Part shown: positions 22,792 to 33,003 of the stretch, piece by piece
How the letters are laid out: the number at the start of each line of letters is the position of its first letter
How positions within the stretch are numbered: the stretch's first letter is position 1
DNA from: Costus lasius
Taxonomy: Eukaryota; Streptophyta; Magnoliopsida; Zingiberales; Costaceae
Length of the DNA stretch: 64,000 bases
Assembly: GCA_027563935.2 (NCBI GenBank)
Contig: JANVAS020000231.1
Span: 17,564,001-17,628,000 of the forward strand
Direction: 5' to 3'
Program-made: the position numbers and the translations under genes
Notes under the pieces: generated by a model
Seen by the model: only the letters and a program-made list of their open reading frames with translations
Database searches by the model: none
Told to the model about the DNA's origin: nothing

Positions 22792-22806
22792 GTGCAAGTG
22801 GGGGAT
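22792..22806 (+). promoter_or_regulatory. Polypurine tract of D
   Basis: GTGCAAGTGGGGGAT immediately before the D LTR, one base different from A's. Confidence 0.78.
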
Positions 22807-24955
22807 TGTTGGTGTATATGCCCTGAGACCTAGTATTGGTCAATCTTTGTACTACTTAAGTCAGGAATTTATATATCATTCTGGCATTGTCGTTATCTTT
22901 CTTTGTCTACATGATAATGTCCCTGGAGACAGATAGGATTTGTGCTCAAATGGTTGTCTCCAGTCGATGTACCTGAGTGGATATTGGATAGCTCTGGTAC
23001 TTGTGAGACTAGTATATGGGCTGGTTAGGCACGAGGTGCTAATGCAGACATATGGGTATATCAGTGGTGGATATACTAGACCGACCCGTTGTGAGGCTAT
23101 GACTTGGTGTCATGAGTTATCCTCACAAGTGACAGGAGATGCATTGATCCCTTGACTTGAGGTCATTGACCATTCTATATGGTTAGGGACATGCTTTGCT
23201 ACAATCTAACACCTCGCCGTAGTTGCGAGGTAATAACGGTTGTTATTGAGCATGTCACGACCCATATGAGAAGGTCAATAGACAGATAGAGGATTTGCCT
23301 CTTCCTAAGGGAAGCTTGATATCCATGGAGCTCCTCTATAGTTCAATGACTGAAAGTGTATCACCATACCTAGGTGAGAACCTGATTTAGTAATGACCAT
23401 GTGATTGGAATAAAACAAGTGATGACACACTTGTCCAATCAGATATCAGTTCAGCAAAGAGACTGTAATGCATCTGTACCTAGTTGCGATGATGGGGATG
23501 TCGATGTGAATATCCATTCCGATGACTTGGGTAGCAGCGATGCACTGCTAGGTGCCACTCATTGCTTGTAGTGACCTTAGGTCTGCCCTACCAACGTCAG
23601 CGGAACCTACAGGGTCGCACACCTTGATACTCAAGTTTTCATATTGATCAGGTAGCCTTTAGATCGAGTTTTTGGATAACTCGGATCCATTTGGGAGATT
23701 TCATCAGCGCCAATGGGCCTGATGAGATGGAAGTAACTTATTAGAGGTAACTTCCATTTTTGGCATATTGACCAATTAACCACTGTTAGACTCATTTGAC
23801 CTTGGATTAAGTTGGATTGGATCCAATGGCTTAGTTAATATGCATAATGGACTTTGGGCTAGGACCTTTTCTTAGTTTGGTTTGCTAATATGTTGTAATT
23901 AAGAGATATGAGGCTAAAAGGGTATAATGGGGAGATTTATATGTCATGGGCGCATGAGGAATCCTAGTTGGACTAGGATTGGCGCATATGACATATAAGG
24001 TATCTTCAAGTGATTAAATTGGATTGAGATTTGATCTAATCACTAAAGATATTAATTGATGTTTGATGGGGCATAAGTGGGCTAATTATTAACATAATTA
24101 GGAGTCATAATTGGATTAGGACTTGCGCCCATACCCCATTAGGAAACTCCTAATATGCCTTGACTTGCACTTGGCGAATAGATGAGGAGTTTGATTCTTT
24201 AGGAAATTGTTGGGTGCTTGTGGCATTGGCTGATTTAGGCAAGGCCTTGGCGCAAATAGAATTAAGGATTTGATCAATATTATTCATCAAATAAAGTCCT
24301 TAATTCAGGCCCTAATCGCCAACTCGTTCCAAGAAACCCTAATTGCCTCTTATTCTTATTTAAGGGACCCTAGCCGCCCCCTCTTAATGTTACATTACTT
24401 GGAGGCGTGTAGAACAAGAGGGGTGACAATCCTTGGAGAGCTTGGAGCATTCCTCCTTGGTGGTGGCGCTAAGAGTCCTAGCCGCCCCCTCTTATTCTTA
24501 TTTATGGGATCCCTTGCCGCCCCCTTCTTCTTCCATCAATGGTCGAAGTCTTCTTCCTTCCCTTCCTCTCTTGGGTGCAAAGGAACAAGAAGGCTTGCGG
24601 CGTTCCCTTCTCCTCTTCCTCCTTGGCACATCCCTCCTTGGTGGTGGCGCAAGTTGATTAGAGAGGTCTCCTAAGGCATGGATCTTCTTCCCGAGGCTAG
24701 CACCGAGCGTGGAAGAAGAGGACTCGAGGAATCCATGTGTGCGAGACTGCTAAGGGCGAACACTTGGGTGCCTTCCTCGACATCGGCTTCTCATTGCTTA
24801 AAGGTACTTACTATCACATCGTGTTGACACCCTCGCAAGAGATCTTTAATTGGTTTTTGGGACTGGCCTGTTTCGGGGATATTCTTCCGTTGTGCAATGT
24901 AATCTGTAATGTTATCTCTATGAAAATTGTAAAATATCCCCGGGGTTTCCCAATA
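22807..24955 (+). repeat. 3' LTR of D (~2.15 kb)
   Basis: Starts TGTTGGTGTATATGCCC. I place the end at TTTCCCAATA (24955) because E's related LTR ends in the equivalent TTTCCAACA; this would be a C-to-T change in the terminal CA. Internal similarity to E includes the CATATGGGTATATC block near 23050. No gene is supported within it; open frames near 24270-24674 are low-complexity leucine/proline/serine strings. Confidence 0.7.
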
Positions 24956-25368
24956 GGAGCAAAAGAACTCCGGTGAGGTGGTGGAAAAGAAACGGCGACG
25001 AAAAGGGGGCAAAAGCAGAGTTAGGGTTTTCACGGGGCGAGTAAAGGTTTGGGAAGTGGGATGAAGTGGTGCGGGCAGATGCAGGGTATAAGCAGGGAGA
25101 ATTTTTGAAGTTAAGTGGAGGGCCCCGCCGAAAATCTCAATGGATGGTTGTCATCGCTGGGCACCCCGAGGTACATTCTGTACCAAATTGGAATTCCAAA
25201 GACTTGCACTGCAAAACTGCCTGCGTAACCCACGGGCTGAGGTTTCGGTCACTGGGTGCCCCGAGGAACTTTTTGTGCAGAACTTGGATTTCAAGTCTTG
25301 CTCTGCAAAATTTGCTTCTAGAAACCACGTCCCGAGGTTTCGGTCGCCTGGTCCCCTGAGGAACTTTT
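24956..25368. other. Island between the D and E LTRs, not assigned to any element
   Basis: This 413 bp lies between the outer ends of two convergent copia LTRs and resembles neither. It contains a tandem repeat (25158-25376) and, on the minus strand, a stretch with AAAACCCTAA near 25025 that could be gene-derived. No complete gene is visible. It may be the only pre-existing host sequence in the window, or part of another unrecognised element. Confidence 0.5.
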
Positions 25369-25376
25369 TGTTGGAA
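25158..25376. repeat. Diverged tandem repeat, ~95-bp unit, 2.3 copies
   Basis: Units start at 25158, 25253 and 25349, each with TGGG(T/C)(G/A)CCCCGAGG-like sequence. They continue with a C(T/A)TT(T/C)TGT block and end in GAGGTTTCGGTC. Spacing is 95 and 96 bp. The third unit is cut by E's LTR end at 25369. Confidence 0.75.
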
Positions 25377-26959
25377 ATCCCCGGGCTAAAAGAAAATGAA
25401 AACAGCGGAAGCGAGCCCAAAACGAGATTCCTAATTCAACAATAAGGACCATCTTACGAAGAATACAAAAGATGTGAAGAGGGCAGTACCTTATGAAATA
25501 ATTTTTAGGAGCGGCCGATGATGAAGACGCGCAAGGGCCCGTCCTCTGCAATCGCGCACACACGGACTCCTCGAGTCCTCTCCAATCTTCGCGCTAGGTG
25601 CTAGCACCGGAAGATGAGATCCACGCCTCTAGCCTTCTCAACTTGCCACAACGCCAAGGAGAAGAAGGGGTGTTGGCGACAAGGAGTGGGTAACACTGCC
25701 TCTTGTCCCAACCTTTGATGCCGAAAAACTTTTATTTGTTGTCACCTCCTAGACCCTCACGCCAAGGAGCAGAGGGGAGGCGACAACTAGAGACAAGAGA
25801 ATAGTCTATTACAAAACATCTCCCAGGTGGGCCTCTCTATTTATAATTGCAGAGCCAGACGCACACTGGACATTTTTCCCATGTGGGATAATGAACATAG
25901 GCGCATATTAACAATTAAGTGTCATGGGTTTGAATCCCCGCAGACACAATTAATTGTAAATTGCGCCCAAGATTATTAATTAGCTAAGAGAAAAATTTTC
26001 TTGCCAATTAATAATTTTATTTTATTCATGTGACTAATGTGCCAAGCTCAAACTTGCACCTAGACCCTTGTTTGACTCATTTTGACAACACAGGCCAACA
26101 GAGGTCAAATGTGGTCCACTAGAGTCAACTAGTGGTCAACAATGAATTAAAATAAAATATCATCTCCTCTATAAAACTCTCAAAGCATTAGTTCCCCAAA
26201 AAGATCTGAATCACACAATGATTCGATCAGAGGCTAAACGATCAGTATGAGAACACGAGTGTCAAGATGTGCATCCCTGTAGGTTGTTCAGACATTGGCT
26301 GTGATGACTAAATTATCACAAGCAATGAGTGGCACATAGCAGTACATCATTGCTACCCAAGTCATCAGAATGGTGTCATCATCGACATCCCCTAAAACTG
26401 CGACAAAGTACAAATGCAGCTTTGTCTTTTTGCCAACTTATGTCTAGATTGGGCAAGTGTGTCACACTTGTTAATCCTAATAATATGGCATGACTAAATC
26501 AGGTTCTCACCTGGGTATGGCTATACACTTTTAGTCATCCATGTAGGGGCACCATGGATAATCAAGATTCCCCGTAAGGAAGGGACAAATCTTTTATTGG
26601 CACATTGAATCTCTCATACGGCATATGACATACCCAATGACAACCGTTATGACTTCCCTTTTACGGTGAAGCGTTAGATTGCATCAAAGTACATTAATCA
26701 CTATATAGAGATACCAATACCCTCAAGTCTTGGACAAGCGCAACTCTATCACTGTGATATTCATCTCGTGAGAATGAGATGAATCCTCACGGCAGGCAAA
26801 TCCAGTATATCTCCCTTGATATACCCATATGTCTGCGTTAGCAACCCGTGCTCAACCAGCGCATATACTAGTCTCAAGCGAATCATAGCTGTCCCATATC
26901 CCCTATGATTCTCGACCAGGTATAAACACAGAGACTAGATAAAATCTATCTCTTAGGGA

Positions 26960-26964
26960 CATTG
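26960..26964. repeat. Target-site duplication CATTG, left copy (element N)
   Basis: Directly precedes N's TGATGTGGGG terminus and matches 32864-32868. Confidence 0.92.
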
Positions 26965-28695
26965 TGATGTGGGGTGGAGACACGTGATGAGCAAACTAGA
27001 AACAAAGTAATTAAAATCTATAAATAAATATCAAGCTCATAAAACAGCCAGAAATCCAAGCAACAAGTTAATCAGTTACGATAAATTGCTATACCTTAGA
27101 AAAATCCATATGTTCAAAATTCAAACTGATTAAACCACGTTGTAGAATTAAACTAGTTCTATGAATCATGTAAAAAACTAGAGTATGGAGAACTTTCTAG
27201 AATGTAGGGCATCTACAATCAAACAGCTAGTCAGATCAAGAAATTTAACACAGAATAGAAAATTATCACATAGCAATTGTTGCAATGCCTTCTAGGATCA
27301 CTCGTTGAATCCGGAATGAAACCATCTGATCCGAGAGGTAGAGAAAGATGCATTCTTCTTGACCGTGCCGAGTTTAGGAATTTGTGCTCCACCAATTGCT
27401 TAAGATACCTATGGAAAGAAGCTTAGTCAGATTTATAGAGCAGGAAAACTTAGCATCAGAAAAATAGTGTTCTGGAAACAGGGGATGTGCGGGAGAGAAG
27501 TAGAGTTCATCGGCGTTCGTCCGGTGGTGCAGGACGTCGAAACTGCCACTACTGGGGGTTGTTGAGTTGATGATGACGACGTGGTCGGAGTTTCAGGTCG
27601 AGCGGTGGCCGGTCGGAGGAGGGTGATGAAGAAAGCCGGAACTTGGGTGGAAGCAGGCGAGAACAGGGAGGGGCGCGAGTGGAGCAGAGTGTGTCGCCGG
27701 ACGTCCGGTGATGCACCAATGGAAACCTGCTATAACTGGAAGATGCTATGGTAGAGGAGAAGACGTGGCCAGAGTTTGGCGGTGAAAGATGGCCGGACGG
27801 AGGAGATCGACGATGAAAGGTGGGTCTGAGGCGGGATAAGGGCGGAAACTGGGAGTGGTTTAGCGTTTCGATTCCGACGATCGTGGTGGCAGATGGTTGG
27901 ATGCCAGCGGCTGGATCTTCATCTTTGGGAGGATGAGTGTTGCCTGAAGTTTTGTGAGGATCAGACCGGCGGATCGTCTGCGGCGTGCTCACAAAGTTTC
28001 AGAAATCTTGAAGATGGCTGAAAGGTGCGGATGATTGCAGCGGAGTAGAGAGTTATGGGAAGAAGGAGAAGAGGGGAAAACTCGGTGATACAAGCACCTC
28101 AGAATGGAAGAGGATGGGAGACATCCGATTCCATTGGAAGAAACACAATTTCATTTATCAAAGGATTCTAATATGCCATTACAAGGATGCAAGCGAGAGA
28201 TACATATAGGGGAAGCTTTGGCAGACATTGTATGTGAACGTTGGAGTTTCTATCTTCTGCAGCTGAGAGACGTTGGATGTTTCCATTGTTGGCTGCAAGT
28301 GAGCATCGTATCGTTCCAGTGTTGGAGATGAGCGTTGTGCAAAGAGATGTTGGAGAGTTCCATGTTTGGCTCCAGGTGTGCATGGCAAGGATCAGCATTG
28401 AAGTTGGGCTTTGCTTGTCATTGAAGATATTTGGGCCTAACATGCAGCTTCATAGATTGGCGTGGATGCAGGTCATATTTCTTTGTTGAATATTTTGAAA
28501 ATATGTGGCAGCTCCATTAAACGTTGCTGGCTTGAGCGTCTTGACTTTATTGACTAGTTGAAATAGTCCTGTTCAGTTATTGAGCTAGCTTTATTGATTG
28601 AACTTGCTAGCTTCTTCGTGAACATCCGAGTCTTCATCTATGGTACTTATAGACTCAATTTGTATCTTCGTGGCTTGTGGTTTCTGCCCCCATCA
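26965..28695 (-). repeat. 3' LTR of N (1731 bp)
   Basis: Plus-strand ends TGATGTGGGGTGGAGACA and TGCCCCCATCA, so the termini form a TGATG...CATCA inverted repeat. It is followed by CTCCCCGGGTG, the complement of the polypurine tract. The several short open frames inside are not conserved protein. Confidence 0.9.
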
Positions 28696-28709
28696 ATTCT
28701 CCCCGGGTG
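28696..28709 (-). promoter_or_regulatory. Polypurine tract of N
   Basis: The complement reads CACCCGGGGAGAAT, directly before the LTR's TGATGGGGGCAG. It corresponds to AACCCGGGGAGAGC before I's LTR. Confidence 0.7.
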
Positions 28710-28943
28710 AAAAAAATTCTACCCCGAAGAATTGTTATTGCGGTGGTGCAGAAGTTCTGGAGGGGCAAGAGTCAATCTCCATTGCCCAAGCTGCAAGTTA
28801 GGGATACCTACTTTGAATTCCCTTTCTCGGCCATTGTCATTAGTACACTTGCGATAAGGAATTCTAACATCTAAGTGGCATGGAATGATGAAATCAATAT
28901 GCTCAATATCTTGAAAAGTAGACAAAGCAGAATTATTTTCAAT

Positions 28944-30143
28944 TCATTCAAGTTGAGTTGGCCCTAAAGGTGGTTTCAGGGTGTGGGTAGAAGGACCTAA
29001 GAGGCAAGACTGAGAATCCAATGGGTCATGGTGCAAGTCTAATGTGTTAATAAATTGAGGTTGACTTAAGAGTTCAGGTTTAAGGTTGTCTATAGCTTGA
29101 GGTATTTTATTCCCTAAATACTGGTCAATCCCAATGAAGTCTATAGGATTAGGTTCATAGCTATCTAGAGACACAGTTCCTATGTCTTTGGATTGGGTAA
29201 GTGTGTGAACTTCTATGGACTCACTATGATCAAGTTGGTTCAGGCCTAAGTTTTCATCGTCTATGGTTTGAGTAGGCTCATGTTGCTCAAGGAGTTCAAA
29301 TCCTATAGGTTGAGGATAACTTGTTTCATAGGGAATTAAGGGTTGAGTTCCTAGAGACATTTGTTCTAAGGACTCATGTTGTTCTTTTGTATCCTCTATG
29401 TTTAAGTCTAGCCTAATGTCTTTAGGTTCAAGTTCTATCTTAGGCTCAAATTGGGTTGACCCTATGTGTTCATAATTTGAGGTGTCATCTTGTTTGTTGG
29501 TGTTTTCTAGGTTCAAGTCACCTAAAGGATTGAGCTGAATCTTAGTCTCAGTGTGTGGTTGGGTGACTTCTATGGTTTGATTGGACACTTGTTGTTGGCA
29601 CAGGTCACTAATTATTTCTAAGAGTTGTTTCATATCATCAAATTGTTTATTCATATTATCAAATTGTTTATTCATCTCATAACGAATGGCTTTAGTGCTA
29701 GCTTGTGTTGACTCTAGACTTCTAGGATAGATGATGTGTTTTAACCCTCCAAAGTTGACACTATAGGAAAAAGGTTCTCTATGATGATAGGCTTGAACAC
29801 TACGAAGGAATTCATTACCTAGCAAAATATCAAAACCTTCTAAGCTGAGAACATCACACCAAATGTTGAATTTCATACCATCTAGTCGAATAGGGACGAG
29901 ACATTGAAAGTTAACTAAGGTGGTAACTCTATATTCTTCCCATAAAATGGTATATGGCTGTCTGTGTTTTTCTAAGATGAGACCAAACTTATCAATAGCC
30001 CTAGCAGATATAGCATTAAAACTAACTAGATGGTCTAACACGGTTCTACCCTTATGTTTATTACACCAAACAAAGGTAGTAAAACTTTCAGGTCTAAGGG
30101 TGAGTCTTTTGTAAGCTTTCCAATCAAAAATTAATTCACTGCG
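28944..30143 (-). CDS. N ORF: degenerate aspartic-protease-like protein (up to 400 codons)
   Basis: Open from after a stop at 30146-30144 to 28944. There is no ATG in the first part; the first possible start is GTG at 30041, so the true start is unclear (splicing or internal initiation possible). The segment LDHLVSFNAIS aligns with the retropepsin LIDSGATHNFIS-type site but lacks the SG after Asp. Further on, FNIWCDV and GFDILLGNEFLRS match I's QIWCDII and [10 protein letters not shown] small MNKQFD repeat follows, then a long acidic, glutamine- and leucine-rich tail without known domain. Probably catalytically inactive if the alignment is right. Possibly a Gag-like or packaging protein kept by N. 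Confidence 0.6.
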   Translation of the reverse strand, partial: RSELIFDWKAYKRLTLRPESFTTFVWCNKHKGRTVLDHLVSFNAISARAIDKFGLILEKHRQPYTILWEEYRVTTLVNFQCLVPIRLDGMKFNIWCDVLSLEGFDILLGNEFLRSVQAYHHREPFSYSVNFGGLKHIIYPRSLESTQASTKAIRYEMNKQFDNMNKQFDDMKQLLEIISDLCQQQVSNQTIEVTQPHTETKIQLNPLGDLNLENTNKQDDTSNYEHIGSTQFEPKIELEPKDIRLDLNIEDTKEQHESLEQMSLGTQPLIPYETSYPQPIGFELLEQHEPTQTIDDENLGLNQLDHSESIEVHTLTQSKDIGTVSLDSYEPNPIDFIGIDQYLGNKIPQAIDNLKPELLSQPQFINTLDLHHDPLDSQSCLLGPSTHTLKPPLGPTQLE

Positions 30144-30146
30144 TTA

Positions 30147-31123
30147 AAATAGCGCATGATGATAAAAGAAACTTGATAAGCTGAAAAAAATGATTATTGC
30201 AGTGCAGGAATACTATTTCAGCACTAAATGAAGTCAATTGCAACAAGTTGATGACTGCAGTATGAAGAAGGCGGAAAGACAATTCAGAATTCAAATGCAG
30301 AATTTCAGCATTAAATCAATACATTAAAGGCTGCACTTGTAGATGGTCCAAACTGAAATATATAGATGGTAACCTTAGCTGCAATTTGATGGAGATTATG
30401 CACAGCAAGCACGCTAAACTCAGTTTGAAAAAAATGAGAATTCAGATGGCAAAAAGAACAGAGTTTGCAAAGCTTAAAATAGTGCAGATTTCAGTTTCAG
30501 TAATCAGCAATGTCAAATACAGTTCTCAGAAGTCATGTGGGAGTGCAGAATTATAAACAAAAACCCAATAGTAAATCAAAATTGATTGCAGCATGCTTAG
30601 GGGCTGAAAGTTCAAATAGGTTGATGATGTGCTATCTGCAGTTTGATTGAGTTTAGGTGTAGTATGCAGGCTGAAAACCAGATTTTTAAACCAAGAAGTC
30701 AACGTGCAGAATTCAGCATGCAGGAAATCAAATCAGAGAACCAAAACTCAGCACTTAAAGGTTCTAAGCAGATTAAACATTTACACTAGCTGCAAGTTCA
30801 AAAGTCATTCAACACTATCCAGAATTTTGAATCAACTCAGAGATCTTAGTTGTGCATAATTAAGAAAGGCTGACCAAAACATGCGAGAAGATGTAGTAGT
30901 GTGCAGAATTGATTAGAACTTTGCAAAAATTCAAATGCAGTTTTCTTTGGCAAATTGTTCAATGCAAGCAATTTTTTTTTAATCAATAAAGAGCAAACAA
31001 CTAAACTAACATGCAAGAGCAGTAAACATGAAAGCAAAACTATGAATGATTTTTTTTTCTTTTTTTTTAATGCAAAGAGTAAAGATGGGATTGTGTGGGT
31101 AGACAAGAGTTGACCACTTGCCT
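30147..31123 (-). other. N internal non-coding region
   Basis: About 1 kb without open frames, rich in recurring words such as TGCAG, GAATTCAG and TTCAGCA, and with two long T runs near 30971 and 31051-31068. It occupies the position of a leader and gag, but I find no gag similarity. Confidence 0.6.
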
Positions 31124-31135
31124 CCTCTGATATCA
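31124..31135 (-). promoter_or_regulatory. Primer-binding site of N, variant
   Basis: The complement reads TGATATCAGAGG, 3 bp from the LTR end. H's site is TGGTATCAGAGC in the same position. It is a likely initiator-Met site with two changes, or another tRNA. Confidence 0.6.
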
Positions 31136-31138
31136 AAC

Positions 31139-32863
31139 TGATGTGGGGTGGAGACACATGATGTTCAAACTAGAAAAACAGTAATTAAAATCTAAAAATA
31201 AAGATCAAGCTCAGAAAACAGCCAGAAATCCAGACAACAAGTTAATCAGTTACGATAAATTGCTATACCTTAAAAAAATCCATATGTTCAAAATTCAAAC
31301 TGATTAAACCACGTTGTAGAATTAAACTAGTTATATGAATCATGTAAAAAACTAGAGTATGGAGAACTTTCTGGAATGTAGGGCATCTACAATCAAACAG
31401 CTAGTCAGATCAAGAAATTTAACACAGCACAGAAAATTATCACATAACAATTGTTGCAATGCCTTCTAGGATCACTCGTTGCATCCAGAATGAAACCATC
31501 TGATCCGAGAGGTAGAGAAAGATGCATTCTTCTTGACCGTGCCGAGTTTAGGAATTTGTGCTCCACCGATTGCTTAAGATACCTACGGAAAGAAGCTTAG
31601 TCAAATTAATAGAGCAGGAAAACTTAGCATCAGAAAAATAGTGTTCTGGAAACAGGGGATGTGCAGGAGAGAAGCAGAGTTCGTCGACGTTCGTCCGGTG
31701 GTGCACAGACGTCGAAACTGCCACTACTGGGGGTTGTTGAGGTGATGATGATGACGTGGTCGGAGTTTCGGGTCGAGTGGTGGCCGGTCGGAGGAGGGCG
31801 ACGAAGAAAGCCGGAACTAGTGTGGAAGCAGGTGAGAACAGGGAGGGGCGCGAGTGGAGCAGAGGGCGTCGCCGGACGTCCGGTGATGCACCAAATGGAA
31901 ACCTGCTATAACTGGAAGATGCTATGGTAGAGGAGAAGACGTGGCCAGAGTTTGGCGGTGAAATATGGCCGGACGGAGGAGATCGATGATGAAAGCCCGG
32001 TCTGAGGCAGGATTAGGGCGGAAACAGGGGAGTGGTTCAGTGTTTCAATTCTGGCGATCGTGGTGGCGGATGGTCGGATGCCGGCGGCTGGAGCTTCATC
32101 TTGGGGAGGATGAGTGATGCCCGAAGTTTTGTGAGGATCAGACCAGCGGATCGTCGGCGGCGTGCTCACAATGTTTCAGAAATCTGGAAGATGGCTGAAA
32201 GGTGTGGATTATTGCAGCAGAGCAGAGAGTTATGGGAAGAAGGAGAAGAGGGGAAAACTAGGTGACACAAGCACCTCAGAAGGGAAGAGGATGGGAGACA
32301 TCCGATTCCATTGGAAGAAACACTATTTCATTTATCAAAGGATTCTAATATGCCATTACAAGGATGCAAGCAAGAGATACATATAGGGGAAGCTTTGGCA
32401 GACGTTGTATGTGAACGTTGGAGTTTCTATCTTCTGCAGCAGAGAGATGTTGGATGTTTCCATTGTTGGCTGCAAGTGAGCATTGTATCATTCCAGCGTT
32501 GGAGATGAGCGTTGTGCAAAGAGATGTTGGAGAGTTCCATGTTTGGCTCCAGGTGTGCGTGGCAAGGATCAGCGTTGAACTTGGGCTTTGCTTGTCATTG
32601 AAGATATTTGGGCCTAACATGCAGCTTCATAGATTGGCGTGGATGCAGGTCATATTTCTTTGTTGAAAATATGTGGCAGCTCCATTAAACGTTGTTAGCT
32701 TGAGCGTATTGACTTTATTGACTAGTTGAAATAGTCCTGTTCAGATATTGAGCTAGCTTTATTGATTGAACTTGCTAGCTTCTCCGTGAACCTCCGAGTC
32801 TTCATCTATGGTACTTGTAGAGTCCATCTGTATCTTCGTGGCTTGTGGTTTCTGCCCCCGTCA
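31139..32863 (-). repeat. 5' LTR of N (1725 bp)
   Basis: Plus-strand ends TGATGTGGGGTGGAGACA and TGCCCCCGTCA; the latter differs from the other LTR (CATCA) by one base. Colinear with 26965-28695 with scattered substitutions and small indels, for example around 32665. Confidence 0.9.
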
Positions 32864-32868
32864 CATTG
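32864..32868. repeat. Target-site duplication CATTG, right copy (element N)
   Basis: Directly follows N's terminus and matches 26960-26964; E's LTR resumes here. Confidence 0.92.
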
Positions 32869-33003
32869 TATATGAAAATGTACATTGCGCAGATGTACAA
32901 ACTTGTATGACAACGACAATGCCAGGATAACTCATCTATCAACTAGATGTGATACACATATTCCAATGGGCCAGCTTGAGGTCCTAGGGCGTAAACACTA
33001 ACA

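Larger units (their letters stand above)
21327..24955 (+). mobile_element. Copia element D, 3' part (pol end and 3' LTR)
   Basis: A second copia family, related to but distinct from A. The left part was displaced by C and lies outside the window. It holds the RT-RNase H end, a polypurine tract and a 2.15-kb LTR starting TGTTGGTGTATATGCCC. It is the outermost and so oldest layer of the left nest, and its reading frame is the most decayed. Confidence 0.85.
26965..32863 (-). mobile_element. Non-autonomous LTR element N (5.9 kb), gypsy-like signals
   Basis: Two LTRs of about 1.73 kb flank a 2.4-kb internal region, with CATTG target duplications. The PBS next to the right LTR and the purine-rich tract next to the left LTR show minus orientation. 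The internal region has only one open frame, resembling a retropepsin domain, and no RT, RNase H or integrase. Terminal layout (TGATGGGGGCAG start, CATCA end, 3-bp spacer, TCAGAG primer site, CCCGGGGAGA tract) parallels gypsy element I, suggesting I-like elements could mobilise it. The LTRs differ at many positions and by small indels, so it is older than A, F and J. Confidence 0.88.
25369..33003 (-). repeat. 3' LTR of copia element E, split by N
   Basis: On the minus strand it runs from TGTTAGTGTTTACGCCC (33003) to TTTCCAACA (25369), about 1.73 kb once N (26965-32863) and one CATTG copy are removed. It is related to D's LTR. E is oriented opposite to D, so D and E point tail to tail around the island. 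A T-arm-like GGGTTTGAATCCCC lies near 25926-25939 between short inverted repeats. Confidence 0.82.

Noticed and set aside
24270..24674. 134-aa ORF in D's LTR
   Set aside because: Low-complexity Leu/Pro/Ser composition, overlapping another frame of similar composition, within an LTR.
27549..27992. 147-aa minus-strand ORF in N's LTR as a host or element gene
   Set aside because: Biased Ser/Pro/Arg composition; the equivalent stretch of the other LTR (31906-32169) has a different, shorter reading, so it is not conserved.
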